The notes under the pieces were generated by a model. It did not search any database, was not told where the DNA came from, and worked only from the letters and a program-made list of their open reading frames with translations. Shown here piece by piece: positions 36,850 to 45,767 of a stretch of 64,000 bases of DNA. Source of the stretch: Microbacterium oxydans (GTDB lineage Bacteria > Actinomycetota > Actinomycetes > Actinomycetales > Microbacteriaceae). Position numbers and translations under genes: made by a program. The stretch is from NCBI RefSeq assembly GCF_026559675.1, contig NZ_CP092891.1, forward strand, positions 1,240,001 to 1,304,000, in the 5' to 3' direction. Positions within the stretch are counted from its first letter, which is position 1. The number at the start of each line of letters is the position of its first letter.

Positions 36850-37656
36850 TCAGCCGGGCAGGCCGAACAGGTCGGGCCACATCGATGCCGCCCACGGGTA
36901 GCCGACGAACGCCGTGGCGTCGATCAGGAAGTGCGCCACGAGGAACGGCATCAGACGTCCGGAGCGCTGGTACAGCCAGCCGAACAGCAGCCCCATGGCG
37001 AGGTTCCCGAAGAACGCCGGATAGCCCTGGTAGAGGTGGTAGCTCGCCCGCAGGATCGATGTCGCGATGATGATCGACCACGGCCCCCAGCCCAGCTGCC
37101 GGAGTCGGGTGAAGAGATAGCCGAGCAGGACGAACTCCTCCTGCAGCGCCGCGCGGGCGGCCGCCAGCAGCAGGACCGGCACCGTCCACCAGTACGCGTC
37201 GATCCCCGCCGGGTCGATGGCGACCGTCATCCCCAGCGCCCGTCCGCCGAGGTAGAGCGCGATGCCGGGTATGCCGATCGCCAGCACGAGGAGGACGCCA
37301 CGACCAGCGTCCCTCCCCACCCGCGTGCCGTCCAGGCCCAGGCGTTCCAGGTGCGGGCGGCGCGACTGCCAGAGCAGGAAGCAGACCAGCAGCACCGGGA
37401 CGAGCGAGAATCCGATCGCGAGCACCTGGTAGATCAGGTCGAAGATCTCCCGGTCGCTGCGCGAGGGGTTGAGCTTCGCCACCTGATCGGCGATCGGGAC
37501 CGAGTCGGTGAGGCGGTAGACGAGCTGCACGATCGCGTACACCGCGGACTGTCCGAGTCCGAGCGCCAGGACGATCGCGATCTCCCACCACAGTCGCGCG
37601 CGGGAGGGGGCGGGGGAGAGGTCGGGAGGGTCTCCCTGAGCCTGCGATCGGGTCAC
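36850..37656 (-). CDS. CPBP-family intramembrane protein
   Basis: A 268-residue protein with about eight helices. The start GTG 37656 follows TAGCAT by 7 bases, close to leaderless geometry. The CPBP (Abi) fold is shown by the motif LQEEFVLLGYLFTRL, then ASYHLYQG and VAHFLIDATAF, which hold the Glu pair and two His/Asp sites. The usual motif 1 is EExxxR; here the Arg position is Leu. Such proteins are glutamate-type intramembrane proteases or non-proteolytic scaffolds; the altered motif leaves the activity open. It is convergent with the PH-like gene and divergent from typA. Confidence 0.85.
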   Translation of the reverse strand: MTRSQAQGDPPDLSPAPSRARLWWEIAIVLALGLGQSAVYAIVQLVYRLTDSVPIADQVAKLNPSRSDREIFDLIYQVLAIGFSLVPVLLVCFLLWQSRRPHLERLGLDGTRVGRDAGRGVLLVLAIGIPGIALYLGGRALGMTVAIDPAGIDAYWWTVPVLLLAAARAALQEEFVLLGYLFTRLRQLGWGPWSIIIATSILRASYHLYQGYPAFFGNLAMGLLFGWLYQRSGRLMPFLVAHFLIDATAFVGYPWAASMWPDLFGLPG

Positions 37657-37757
37657 GATCTCGATGCTACGACCTGTATTCAGGAACGCGCCCTGAGCTT
37701 GCGTTATCCTGGAACGTCGGCTTCCCGACGAAACCCCACACTCTTTAGGACACCTGT

Positions 37758-39671
37758 ATGGCGCACGCCCTCCGTTCTGACCTCCGCAACGTCGCAATCG
37801 TCGCCCACGTCGACCACGGCAAGACGACTCTCGTCGACGCCATGCTGCGTCAGACGGGCTCCTTCGGCGAACACGCCCACGTCGATGAGCGCGCCATGGA
37901 CTCGAACGACCTGGAACGTGAGAAGGGCATCACGATCCTCGCCAAGAACACGGCGATCACCTACAAGGGCAAGCACGCCCAGGGCAAGGAGATCACGATC
38001 AACGTGATCGACACCCCGGGTCACGCCGACTTCGGTGGCGAGGTCGAGCGCGGCCTGTCCATGGTCGACGGTGTCGTGCTGCTCGTCGACGCGAGTGAGG
38101 GCCCGCTGCCGCAGACCCGCTTCGTGCTGCGCAAGGCGCTCGAGGCCAAGCTCCCCGTCATCCTCCTGGTCAACAAGACCGACCGTCCCGACGCCCGCAT
38201 CGCGGAGGTCGAGGAAGAGGCGCACGACCTGCTGCTGGGTCTCGCCTCCGACCTGGTCGACGATGTGCCCGACCTCGACGTCGACGCGCTCCTCGATGTG
38301 CCGGTGGTCTACGCCTCCGGCCGTGCCGGTGCGGCATCGCAGAACCGTCCCGCCGACGGCTCGCTGCCGGACAACGACGACCTCGAGCCGCTGTTCGAGG
38401 CGATCCTCGAGCACGTTCCCGCTCCGGAGTACGACGACGAGCACCCGCTGCAGGCCTGGGTCACGAACCTCGACTCCAGCCCGTTCCTCGGCCGTCTCGC
38501 ACTCCTGCGCGTCTTCAACGGCACGCTGAAGAAGGGCCAGACCGTGGCCTGGGTCCGTGCTGACGGCACGCACCAGAACGCGCGCATCACCGAGCTGCTG
38601 AAGACGCGTGCGCTCGAGCGCTACCCCGCCGACTCCGCCGGCCCCGGTGACATCGTCGCCATCGCCGGCTTCGAGAACATCACGATCGGCGAGACCATCG
38701 CCGACCCCGAGGATGTGCGTCCGCTGCCGGCCATCACGGTCGACGACCCCGCCATCTCGATGACGATCGGTACCAACACCTCGCCGCTCATGGGCAAGGT
38801 CAAGGGCCACAAGCTCACCGCTCGCATGGTCAAGGACCGTCTCGACAAGGAGCTGATCGGAAACGTCTCGCTCAAGGTCGTCGACATCGGACGTCCGGAC
38901 GCCTGGGAGGTCCAGGGCCGTGGAGAGCTGGCCCTCGCGATCCTCGTCGAGAACATGCGCCGTGAGGGCTTCGAGCTCACCGTCGGCAAGCCGCAGGTGG
39001 TCACGAAGAAGATCGACGGCAAGACCTACGAGCCGTTCGAGCACCTCACGATCGACACGCCGGAGGAGCACCTCGGCGCTATCACCCAGCTGCTCGCGAA
39101 CCGCAAGGGTCGCATGGAGAACATGACGAACCACGGCACCGGCTGGGTGCGCATGGAGTTCATCGTCCCGTCGCGCGGCCTCATCGGCTTCCGCAGCGAG
39201 TTCCTCACCACCACGCGTGGCACCGGCATCGCGAACGCGATCTCGCACGGCTACGAGCCGTGGGCCGGTTCCATCACCACGCGCCAGAACGGCTCGATCG
39301 TCGCCGACCGTCAGGGTGTCGTCACCCCGTTCGCGATGATCGCCCTGCAGGAGCGCATGTCCTTCTTCGTGCAGCCCACGCAGGAGGTCTACGAGGGCAT
39401 GGTCATCGGCGAGAACTCTCGCGCCGACGACATGGACGTGAACATCACCAAGGAGAAGAAGCTCACCAACATGCGTGCGGCGAGCTCCGACACCTTCGAG
39501 TCGATGACGCCTCCGCGCCAGCTGACGCTGGAGGAGAGCCTCGAGTTCGCCCGCGACGACGAATGCGTCGAGGTGACCCCCGAGGTCGTCCGCATCCGCA
39601 AGGTGAACCTCGACGCGAACACCCGCGCGCGGGAGACCGCTCGCCTGAAGCGTCAGGACGCGAACGTCTGA
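37758..39671 (+). CDS. typA: Ribosome-associated GTPase TypA/BipA
   Basis: A 637-residue translational GTPase. G1 AHVDHGKTT at about 17-25, G2 region with EREKGITI, G3 DTPGHADF, G4 NKTD and G5 further on. The EF-G-like domains III and V (GQVxx-like [12 protein letters not shown] and [13 protein letters not shown]) and the TypA-specific C-terminal domain ([30 protein letters not shown] segment, [12 protein letters not shown]) are all present. It binds the ribosome under stress and cold and affects assembly. The gene is single, and a CGTCGG/CCGACG hairpin lies ahead of it. In M. tuberculosis typA has a similar chromosomal context. Confidence 0.97.
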   Translation: MAHALRSDLRNVAIVAHVDHGKTTLVDAMLRQTGSFGEHAHVDERAMDSNDLEREKGITILAKNTAITYKGKHAQGKEITINVIDTPGHADFGGEVERGLSMVDGVVLLVDASEGPLPQTRFVLRKALEAKLPVILLVNKTDRPDARIAEVEEEAHDLLLGLASDLVDDVPDLDVDALLDVPVVYASGRAGAASQNRPADGSLPDNDDLEPLFEAILEHVPAPEYDDEHPLQAWVTNLDSSPFLGRLALLRVFNGTLKKGQTVAWVRADGTHQNARITELLKTRALERYPADSAGPGDIVAIAGFENITIGETIADPEDVRPLPAITVDDPAISMTIGTNTSPLMGKVKGHKLTARMVKDRLDKELIGNVSLKVVDIGRPDAWEVQGRGELALAILVENMRREGFELTVGKPQVVTKKIDGKTYEPFEHLTIDTPEEHLGAITQLLANRKGRMENMTNHGTGWVRMEFIVPSRGLIGFRSEFLTTTRGTGIANAISHGYEPWAGSITTRQNGSIVADRQGVVTPFAMIALQERMSFFVQPTQEVYEGMVIGENSRADDMDVNITKEKKLTNMRAASSDTFESMTPPRQLTLEESLEFARDDECVEVTPEVVRIRKVNLDANTRARETARLKRQDANV

Positions 39672-39697
39672 GACCACTCTCGGAGACGCTCCGAGTG

Positions 39698-39738
39698 AGA
39701 GGGCCTCGTGCCGCCGAAAGGCGTGCGCGAGGCCCTCT
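39698..39738 (+). terminator. Rho-independent-like terminator after typA
   Basis: AGAGGGCCTCG (39698-39708) and CGAGGCCCTCT (39728-39738) form a perfect 11-bp stem followed by TCTCATG. A shorter CGGAG/CTCCG hairpin precedes it at about 39680. Confidence 0.8.
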
Positions 39739-39744
39739 TCTCAT

Positions 39745-39866
39745 GTAAATCCCAGGTGAGGGATGGTTTTTGCTCAGGTTCACCATGCAGAGTGGTTCAC
39801 TTGCGCCTGGGACGAGCTCCCGATGAGTCTCCTGCAAGGGCGTACGACCACCCGAAAGTCGAACCC
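39745..39866 (+). promoter_or_regulatory. Candidate structured 5' leader of the secreted lysozyme-like gene
   Basis: TCCCAGG (39750-39756) can pair with CCTGGGA (39806-39812), enclosing GGTGA/TCACC and a doubled GGTTCAC (39777-39783, 39794-39800). GAACC just before the ATG (39861-39865) could pair with GGTTC. No Shine-Dalgarno sequence is visible. Genes of this type are often behind c-di-AMP riboswitches in actinobacteria, but I do not see that consensus, so the element is unassigned. Confidence 0.35.
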
Positions 39867-40766
39867 ATGCTTCAGAAAACCCGTGCGCTTCGGCGCGCCT
39901 CCGCGGCGGCATCCGCCCGCACCGCGACCCACCGCCCGATGACCGTCCTCGGCATCACCGCGGCCACCCTCGTCGGCATCACGCTCAGCGTGGGCCTCGC
40001 CTCCAGCCCCGCCATCGGCGATATGACCCCCGATGCCTCTGCGGTGGCGCGGCCCCTCGTCGGCGCCGAACCGTTCTCGAAGATCAGCGACGACGCCGCG
40101 GCGACCCTGGTGGAAGCCCGGAGCGCCGTCTCGGCGGCCGAGACGGTGACGGCCGATGTCGTCGCCTCCGGGCTCGAGGTGGGGGTCGACACCTCCATCG
40201 ACACGTCCGACCTCGAGGACGACATCGACCGGCTCGGCGAGAGCGACGTGATGCCGGTGCTCCTGGTCGGGATCCTCGCGAAGGAGGCCGATTCGGAGAT
40301 CACCCGGGTCGTCGCCGACACCCGGGAGGTGCAGACGGCGCTCACCGCGGCCCAGGAGAAGAAGGCCGCGGAGGACGCGGCCCGCCTCGCCGCCGAGAAG
40401 GCTGCGGCGAAGGCAGCCGCGGAGAAGAAGGCGGCGGCGGCTCTGGCGGCTGCCAACACCGTCGACGGAGCGAAGGCCTCCGCGCGGCAGCTGATGTCGA
40501 GCCGGTACGGCTGGGGCGGGGACCAGTTCTCGTGCCTGGAATCGCTGTGGACCAAGGAGTCGGGCTGGAACTACCAGGCCTACAACGCGGACGGCGGCGC
40601 GACGGGGATCCCGCAGGCGCTCCCGGGCAGCAAGATGGCCGCGGCCGGGTCCGACTGGCAGACGAACGCCGCGACGCAGGTCGCGTGGGGGCTGGGCTAC
40701 ATCTCCTCGACGTACGGCACGCCGTGCAGCGCCTGGTCGCACTCGCAGGCCATGAACTGGTACTGA
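39867..40766 (+). CDS. Secreted lysozyme-like (APF C-terminal-like) transglycosylase candidate
   Basis: A 299-residue protein starting at ATG 39867. Residues 1-55 contain a basic N-terminus and a hydrophobic stretch (TVLGITAATLVGITLSVGLASSP) that acts as signal peptide. A middle part of about 150 residues is helical and Ala/Lys/Glu-rich (AAQEKKAAEDAARLAAEKAA), a probable coiled-coil spacer. The C-terminal 90 residues (SRYGWGGDQFSCLESLWTKESGW, GATGIPQALPGSKMAA) form a lysozyme-like domain of the aggregation-promoting-factor type, with the probable catalytic Glu in WTKESGW. Such proteins cut peptidoglycan glycan strands and some promote resuscitation or division. The substrate is inferred from the fold. 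Confidence 0.85.
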   Translation: MLQKTRALRRASAAASARTATHRPMTVLGITAATLVGITLSVGLASSPAIGDMTPDASAVARPLVGAEPFSKISDDAAATLVEARSAVSAAETVTADVVASGLEVGVDTSIDTSDLEDDIDRLGESDVMPVLLVGILAKEADSEITRVVADTREVQTALTAAQEKKAAEDAARLAAEKAAAKAAAEKKAAAALAAANTVDGAKASARQLMSSRYGWGGDQFSCLESLWTKESGWNYQAYNADGGATGIPQALPGSKMAAAGSDWQTNAATQVAWGLGYISSTYGTPCSAWSHSQAMNWY

Positions 40767-40862
40767 TCGGACGCGTGCCTCCGAGGAATTCCTCGCCCTG
40801 GGCGGCGCCGAGCGCTACGGTGACTCTGACGGCTGGGGGCGTCCCGGATCCGAGGAGGAAAT

Positions 40863-41897
40863 GTGCTCGACCCCGTGGCGTGGCGCGATGTGCCGCAGGA
40901 GGTGTCCACCGGCACGCTGCCGGGATGGGATCGTGTCGAGGAGATCGTCCGCGAGGCGCACGCCCGCTATTCGGAGGAGCGCGGCGGCCGGGTGGCCGAC
41001 TACATCCCGGTGCTCGCCGAGGCCGACCCTGAGCTCTTCGGGCTGGCCGTCATCGAGGTCGGTGGCGGGCTGCACGACGCGGGGGACGCGCTGCATCCCT
41101 TCTCGATCCAGTCGATCTCGAAGATGTTCGTCTACGCGCTGGCGATCCAGGAGCACGGCCATGAGCGCGTGCGGGACGTCGTCGGGGTGAACAACACCGG
41201 ACTTCCGTTCAACTCCGTGATGGCCCTGGAACTCAACGACGGCCATCCGATGAACCCGATGGTGAACGCGGGCGCCATCGCCACGACCGCGCTGATGCCG
41301 GGTGCCACCTCGGTCGAGCAGTGGGAACGCGTCCGCGAGGGCCTGTCGGCGTTCGCGGGCCGCCCGCTGAGCCTCGACGGCGTGGTGTACGCGTCCGAGG
41401 CGGAGACCAACGACCGCAACCGCGCGCTCGGACGCCTGCTCCGCAGCTACGGCCGGCTGGAAGGCGACCCGGACGAGATCGTCGACGTCTACACGCGTCA
41501 GTGCGCGCTCAGCGTCACGGCGCATGATCTCGCCGTGATGGGGGCGACACTCGCCGACGGGGGAGTGAACCCCGTCACCGGCGTCCGCGTGGTCTCGGAG
41601 GAGGTGTGCCGGGACACGCTCGCGGTCGTCGCCTCGACCGGTCTGTATGAACGCTCCGGTGACTGGCTGTTCGAGATCGGGCTGCCGGCGAAGTCCGGCG
41701 TCGCCGGGGGCATCGTCGCGATCGCCCCGGGCAAGGGCGCGGCCGCCGGCTTCTCCCCGCGTCTGGATGAGGCGGGGAACTCCGTCCGCTCCCAGATGGC
41801 GATCGGCTATCTGTCGCGGGTGCTGGGGCTGAACCTGTTCGCCTCGGCGCCGGCGTCCCGTCGTCACTCCGAGACCGTCCCCCCGTCCGCCGTATAG
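40863..41897 (+). CDS. glsA: Glutaminase A
   Basis: A 344-residue enzyme that hydrolyses glutamine to glutamate and ammonia. GTG 40863 has AGGAGG just upstream. The serine-dependent glutaminase signature is present: PFSIQSISKMF with SxxK, a family beta-lactamase-like pair, then NGHPMNPMVNAGAI-type DGHPMNPMVNAGAIA, SETNDRNRALA-type AETNDRNRALG, and LPAKSGVAGGI near the C-terminus. A possible -10 TACGGT lies at 40815-40820. It is followed after 10 bases by an MFS gene and may be co-transcribed. Confidence 0.95.
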   Translation: MLDPVAWRDVPQEVSTGTLPGWDRVEEIVREAHARYSEERGGRVADYIPVLAEADPELFGLAVIEVGGGLHDAGDALHPFSIQSISKMFVYALAIQEHGHERVRDVVGVNNTGLPFNSVMALELNDGHPMNPMVNAGAIATTALMPGATSVEQWERVREGLSAFAGRPLSLDGVVYASEAETNDRNRALGRLLRSYGRLEGDPDEIVDVYTRQCALSVTAHDLAVMGATLADGGVNPVTGVRVVSEEVCRDTLAVVASTGLYERSGDWLFEIGLPAKSGVAGGIVAIAPGKGAAAGFSPRLDEAGNSVRSQMAIGYLSRVLGLNLFASAPASRRHSETVPPSAV

Positions 41898-41907
41898 GAG
41901 CGCAACC

Positions 41908-43533
41908 ATGACCCAGACGTCGCAGACCCCGACCAAGACCTCCTGGCTGCCGATGGTCAGCCTGTTCCTCGCACAGGTCCTGATGTCGTTCAACGTCGCC
42001 GCGCTGCCGATCTCCCTCGGGGGCATGGTGAGCGACTTCGGTGTACCGCCGACGGTCGCCAGCACGACCATCGTCATGTACGGCCTCGCCGTGGCCGCGC
42101 TCGTGATGACGGGTGCCAAACTCGGTCAGCGGATCGGCTGGGTCGTCATCTTCCGGATCGTGATCGCGCTGTTCGCGGGGTCGTCCGTGATGATGCTCTT
42201 CGCGCCCACCGTCGGCTGGGCAATCGCGGGGCAGGCGGTCGCGGGGGCGGCGGCGGCGATCATCGTCCCGTCGATCGTCGCGCTCATCGCCGAGAACTAT
42301 CGTGGCCCGCAGCAGGCGACCGCGATCGGCGCCATCGGCTCGGCGCGAGCGATCTCCGGCGTCAGCGCGTTCCTCATCGGCGGTACCCTCGGCACCCTGG
42401 TCGGCTGGCGGCCGATGTTCATCATCGTCCTGGGGATCGCCGTCATCGTCTTCGCCCTGAGCTTCACCCTGCGGGGCGACCGCGGGGACGCCTCGATCCG
42501 CATCGACCTCGTCGCGTCGCTGCTCATCGGCGCCGCGATCGTGCTGCTGACACTGGGGTTCAACAACCTGAACGCCTGGGGTGCTGTGGCCGCGGCCCCG
42601 GACGCCCCGTTCACCGTGCTGGGGCTGTCGCCGGCGCCGGTCTTCATCGTCGTCGGCCTGGTGCTCGGCCAGGGGTTCTTCCTCTGGACCAGGAAGCGGA
42701 TGGCGGAGGGGAAGGTGCCGCTGATCGATCTGAGCGTGCTCGGCTCCTCGCGCGAGCGTGCGGCGGTGTACGCGATGTTCATCGTCGTCGCCCTGGAAGC
42801 GTGCGTGAACTTCACGATCCCGCTCTACATCCAGATCGTGCAGGGGCGCACGCCCTTCGACACATCCATCGCGATGATGCCGTTCAACCTCACGGTCTTC
42901 GTCACGGCCACCCTCGTGGTGCGGCTGTACAAGCGCTTCCCGCCGCGCACGATCGGGGTCGTCGGATTCATCCTCACCACGGTGGCGCTGGTGTGGCTGT
43001 CGGTCGTCGTGACCAACAACTGGGAGACGATCCCGACGATCGCCGGGCTCATCGTGTTCGGCATCGGGCAGGGCGCCCTGGTGACGCTGGTGTTCAACGT
43101 GCTGGTGACCGCGGCCCCGGCCGAGCTCGCCGGTGACGTCGGTTCGCTCCGGGGGACGACCCAGAACCTCGCCTCCGCCGTCGGCACCGCCCTCGCGGGT
43201 GCGCTGCTGGTCTCCCTGCTCGGGCTGAGCGTCGGACGGGCGGTCGTGGAGCACCCGGAGCTGCCGCCGTCCCTCGTCGCCCAGGTCGACATGGACAGCC
43301 TCAACTTCATCAGCAACGACGATCTGCGCGCCGCCCTCGAGAACACGGATGCGACGCCCGAGCAGGTGGACGCGGCGGTGGTCGTGAACGAGGAGGCGCG
43401 GCTGGGCACGCTCAAGCTCGGTCTGCTCCTGCTCGCCGGGATCAGCGCACTGGCGATCCTCCCGGCCTCGCGGCTGCCGCAGTACCGTCCGCACGAGATC
43501 CCCGACCCGTCGCCCGCGGCGGGACCGGAGTGA
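41908..43533 (+). CDS. MFS transporter, 14-helix type
   Basis: A 541-residue protein with AGGAG before ATG 41908 and about 14 helices. The N-terminus VSLFLAQVLMSFNVAALPISLGG and GQAVAGAAAAIIVPSIVALIAENYRGPQQATAIG mark an MFS protein of the DHA2-like group; LSFTLRGDRGD is the central loop. A long extracytoplasmic loop near residues 440-490 (LPPSLVAQVDMDSLNFISNDD) with a periplasmic-looking sequence is unusual but occurs in this group. The close link to glsA could mean transport of an amino acid-type substrate, but this is speculation. Confidence 0.88.
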   Translation: MTQTSQTPTKTSWLPMVSLFLAQVLMSFNVAALPISLGGMVSDFGVPPTVASTTIVMYGLAVAALVMTGAKLGQRIGWVVIFRIVIALFAGSSVMMLFAPTVGWAIAGQAVAGAAAAIIVPSIVALIAENYRGPQQATAIGAIGSARAISGVSAFLIGGTLGTLVGWRPMFIIVLGIAVIVFALSFTLRGDRGDASIRIDLVASLLIGAAIVLLTLGFNNLNAWGAVAAAPDAPFTVLGLSPAPVFIVVGLVLGQGFFLWTRKRMAEGKVPLIDLSVLGSSRERAAVYAMFIVVALEACVNFTIPLYIQIVQGRTPFDTSIAMMPFNLTVFVTATLVVRLYKRFPPRTIGVVGFILTTVALVWLSVVVTNNWETIPTIAGLIVFGIGQGALVTLVFNVLVTAAPAELAGDVGSLRGTTQNLASAVGTALAGALLVSLLGLSVGRAVVEHPELPPSLVAQVDMDSLNFISNDDLRAALENTDATPEQVDAAVVVNEEARLGTLKLGLLLLAGISALAILPASRLPQYRPHEIPDPSPAAGPE

Positions 43534-43536
43534 GGC

Positions 43537-44085
43537 TCAGCGCAGCTCGGAGATGAGCACGGCGCTCGTGCCGGGCGCCGTCGCCTCGAAGATGTGCGGG
43601 GCGTCGCCGGCGTATGTGAGATAGTCGCCCGGATTCAGCAGCACCGGGTCGCCGGCAGGTCCGATCCGCGCCTCCCCGGCGATCAGGATCACGTGCTCGA
43701 TGGTGCCGGGGTGATGCGGGTCGGAGCGACGGGCGTCGCCGGGCTCGGCCTGGATCAGGTAGACGTCCCGGCGCGCGCCGGGCGGGCTGGCCGACAGCAG
43801 CGTGGCGCTGTACGCCGCGGCGGAGGAGGGCACGCCGGCGAGGTCGTCGGCCCGGATGAGCGTGGGGGCGTTGGCCTGCTGGTCCACGAGCACGGCGAAG
43901 GGCACGCCGAGCGCGACCCCCAGCGCCCACAGCGTCTCGACGTTGGGGTTCCCGGAGCCGCTTTCGAGTTGCGACACGGTCGCCTTCGAGATGCCGGCTC
44001 GTCGCGCGAGCTCGGAGACCGACAGGCTCGCGGCCTCCCGCTCTCGGCGCAGGGTGCGGGCGATACGTGTGCGGAGTTCCTCCAT
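43537..44085 (-). CDS. XRE-family regulator with cupin sensor domain
   Basis: A 182-residue regulator starting at ATG 44085. HTH at residues about 10-65: LSVSELARRAGISKATVSQLESGSGNPNVETLWALGVALGVPF. Cupin-2 at about 110-175 (YLIQAEPGDARRSDPHHPGTIEHVILIAGEARIGPAGDPVLLNPGDYLTY). Such HTH-cupin regulators often control metabolism or transport with a small effector; cupin metal His residues here are partly kept (HHPGT). It is divergent from azlCD, which it probably regulates, and converges on the MFS gene 3 bases away. Confidence 0.92.
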   Translation of the reverse strand: MEELRTRIARTLRREREAASLSVSELARRAGISKATVSQLESGSGNPNVETLWALGVALGVPFAVLVDQQANAPTLIRADDLAGVPSSAAAYSATLLSASPPGARRDVYLIQAEPGDARRSDPHHPGTIEHVILIAGEARIGPAGDPVLLNPGDYLTYAGDAPHIFEATAPGTSAVLISELR

Positions 44086-44097
44086 GTGTTCATCATG

Positions 44098-44117
44098 TCA
44101 AACGTTCGTTCGCTTGA
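44098..44117. promoter_or_regulatory. Putative operator between the XRE-cupin regulator and azlCD
   Basis: TCAAACG (44098-44104), spacer TTCGTT, CGCTTGA (44111-44117): an inverted repeat with 6 of 7 matches, located 13 bases upstream of the regulator start and about 70 before azlC. It could control both divergent genes. Confidence 0.45.
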
Positions 44118-44186
44118 CTATCCGCCATGAGCTGTTCAGAATGATGGACATGCGTTCATTGAGTCGAACAGTGCGCCGGCGGCGTG

Positions 44187-44909
44187 ATGACCGCGGAGCG
44201 TGAGGTCTGGCGCGAGGCGCTCGGCGTCGTGCTCGCGACCAGCGCCTACGGCGTCTCCTTCGGTGCGCTGGCCGTGGCCGCCGGCCTCGACGTCTGGCAG
44301 ACCTGCGTCCTCAGCCTCCTGATGTTCACCGGGGGATCGCAGTTCGCCTTCGTGGGCGTGTTCACGGCCGGTGGTCTCGCTGCCCTGCCTTCGGCGATCG
44401 CCTCGGCTGTGCTGCTCGGCGTGCGCAACGTGGCCTACGGCATGCGCATGTCGCCGATCGTCGGCGGCGGACCGGCGCGCAAGGCCGCGGCGGCGCACTT
44501 CACGATCGACGAGTCCACGGCGGTGGCGATCTCGCAGAGCGATCCCCGGTTGCGGCAGGTCGGATTCTGGGTGACCGGCATCGGCATCTTCGTCGGCTGG
44601 AACATCACCACGCTCGTCGGGGCCCTCGTCGGCGATGTGCTCGGCGACCCCAAGACCTGGGGGCTGGACGCGGCTGCGGCCGCGGCCTTCCTCGCCCTGC
44701 TCTGGCCGCGTCTGAAGCAGCGGCAGGCGGTCGCGGTGGGCGTGGCCGCCGCGGTGGTGGCCGCCGCCTTCACCCCGTTCCTCATGCCGGGTCTCCCGGT
44801 GCTCGTCGCGGCCGTCGTCGCGATCGCGGTCGGATGGTTCGACTGGCTGGGGCGTCGCCCCTCGTTGCCCGATGACCGGACGCCTCCCGGTTCGGAGGTG
44901 CCCGCATGA
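44187..44909 (+). CDS. azlC: AzlC-type branched-chain amino acid exporter, large subunit
   Basis: A 240-residue membrane protein starting at ATG 44187 (GTG 44184 is possible). AzlC family marks are GVVLATSAYGVSFGALAVAAGL, the conserved MFTGGSQFAFVGV, NVAYGMRMSPI and DESTAVA. It forms an exporter of branched-chain amino acids and analogues with AzlD, first seen as azaleucine resistance. About seven to eight helices. The gene is divergent from the XRE-cupin regulator and overlaps azlD by ATGA. Confidence 0.93.
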   Translation: MTAEREVWREALGVVLATSAYGVSFGALAVAAGLDVWQTCVLSLLMFTGGSQFAFVGVFTAGGLAALPSAIASAVLLGVRNVAYGMRMSPIVGGGPARKAAAAHFTIDESTAVAISQSDPRLRQVGFWVTGIGIFVGWNITTLVGALVGDVLGDPKTWGLDAAAAAAFLALLWPRLKQRQAVAVGVAAAVVAAAFTPFLMPGLPVLVAAVVAIAVGWFDWLGRRPSLPDDRTPPGSEVPA

Positions 44910-45220
44910 GCCTGTGGAGCGCGATCCTCCTCGCCGCGCTGATCTGTCTGGCGCTGAAGGCCGCCGGCTATCTGGTGCCTCCCAAGGTGCTCGAGGCGCC
45001 GCGCACCGCCCGCATCTCCGACCTGCTGACCGTGGCCCTCCTGGCCGCGCTCGTCGCCGTGCAGACGCTCGGCGACGGTCAGGCGATCACGGTGGATGCC
45101 CGCGTGCCCGCCTTGCTGGTCGCGGGAGGGCTGCTGTGGCTGAGGCAGTCGTTCCTGGTGGTCGTGGTCGCTGCGGCACTCGTGGCGGCCCTGCTGCGCC
45201 TCTTCGGTCTCGCATCCTGA
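44906..45220 (+). CDS. azlD: AzlD-type branched-chain amino acid exporter, small subunit
   Basis: A 104-residue hydrophobic protein with about four helices (LWSAILLAALICLALKAAGYLVPPKVL, TVALLAALVAVQTLGDGQAI, ALLVAGGLLWL, VVVAAALVAALLRLF). It overlaps azlC by ATGA and is the small partner of the BrnF/BrnE and AzlC/AzlD exporters. Its end is directly followed by a tandem repeat. Confidence 0.92.
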   Translation: MSLWSAILLAALICLALKAAGYLVPPKVLEAPRTARISDLLTVALLAALVAVQTLGDGQAITVDARVPALLVAGGLLWLRQSFLVVVVAAALVAALLRLFGLAS

Positions 45221-45222
45221 CC

Positions 45223-45320
45223 GCTCTCGTCGGGCTGCTCTCGTCGGGCTGCTCTCGTCGGGCTGCTCTCGTCGGGCTGCTCTCGTCGGGCTGCTCTCGT
45301 CGGGCTGCTCTCGTCGGGCT
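45223..45320. repeat. 14-bp tandem repeat, seven perfect copies
   Basis: The unit GCTCTCGTCGGGCT is repeated exactly seven times, beginning 2 bases after the azlD stop. It is a candidate variable-number locus. No spacer structure is present. Confidence 0.95.
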
Positions 45321-45335
45321 GCCAGGAGGCGCGGG

Positions 45336-45341
45336 TAAGAT
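45336..45341 (+). promoter_or_regulatory. -10 box of a leaderless transcript
   Basis: TAAGAT at -12 to -7 relative to GTG 45348. An AGGAGG at 45324-45329 is too far away to serve that start. Confidence 0.5.
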
Positions 45342-45347
45342 CGACGG

Positions 45348-45758
45348 GTGCGCGTGAACCGGGTGTCCAGGGTGTTGTCGTGGGTCGCTGCCGCCCTGGT
45401 GGGCGGCGTCTACGGCGTCGCGGGCACGATCGCGCACAGTGTGATGTGGGGCCCGGTCCCGATCGGCATCATCGTCGCGGCGATCGCCTGCGCCGCGATC
45501 CTCATCGCCGTGCGCGCACTCACGCACGACAGGGGAGCGGCGGTGGCGGCGGGTCTCGGCATGATCGGGATGCTCGTGCTGATCTCCGGCGTCGGTCCCG
45601 GCGGATCCATCGTCGTGCCGGACTCGCTCAGCGGCCAGATCTGGACCTACCTGGTGGCCGGAATCGTGCTGCTCGTCATCGCGTGGCCGTCGTTCGCGCG
45701 GACACCGGTGCGCACCGAGGCGCCTGCCGCGCAGGAACCCGAGCCCCGCGAGTCGTAG
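45348..45758 (+). CDS. Small membrane protein, possibly DUF6113
   Basis: A 136-residue protein with four helices: about 10-30, 38-57, 68-82 and 98-116 (IWTYLVAGIVLLVIAWPSF). A basic N-terminus and an acidic Pro/Glu-rich tail flank them. The position just before fdxA recurs in related actinobacteria and the pattern GGVYGVAGTIAHSV fits a family I recall as DUF6113, with low certainty. Function unknown. Its final codons overlap the leaderless promoter box of fdxA, so the two genes are regulated separately despite being adjacent. Confidence 0.7.
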   Translation: MRVNRVSRVLSWVAAALVGGVYGVAGTIAHSVMWGPVPIGIIVAAIACAAILIAVRALTHDRGAAVAAGLGMIGMLVLISGVGPGGSIVVPDSLSGQIWTYLVAGIVLLVIAWPSFARTPVRTEAPAAQEPEPRES

Positions 45759-45761
45759 ACT
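45756..45761 (+). promoter_or_regulatory. -10 box of the fdxA transcript
   Basis: TAGACT at -12 to -7 relative to GTG 45768. It overlaps the stop codon of the preceding gene. Confidence 0.5.
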
Positions 45762-45767
45762 GGAGGG

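Noticed and set aside
39745..39866. c-di-AMP (ydaO) riboswitch
   Set aside because: The conserved ydaO core segments are not visible, so I report only an unassigned leader.
45223..45320. CRISPR array
   Set aside because: The copies are directly abutted with no spacers and no cas genes are near.
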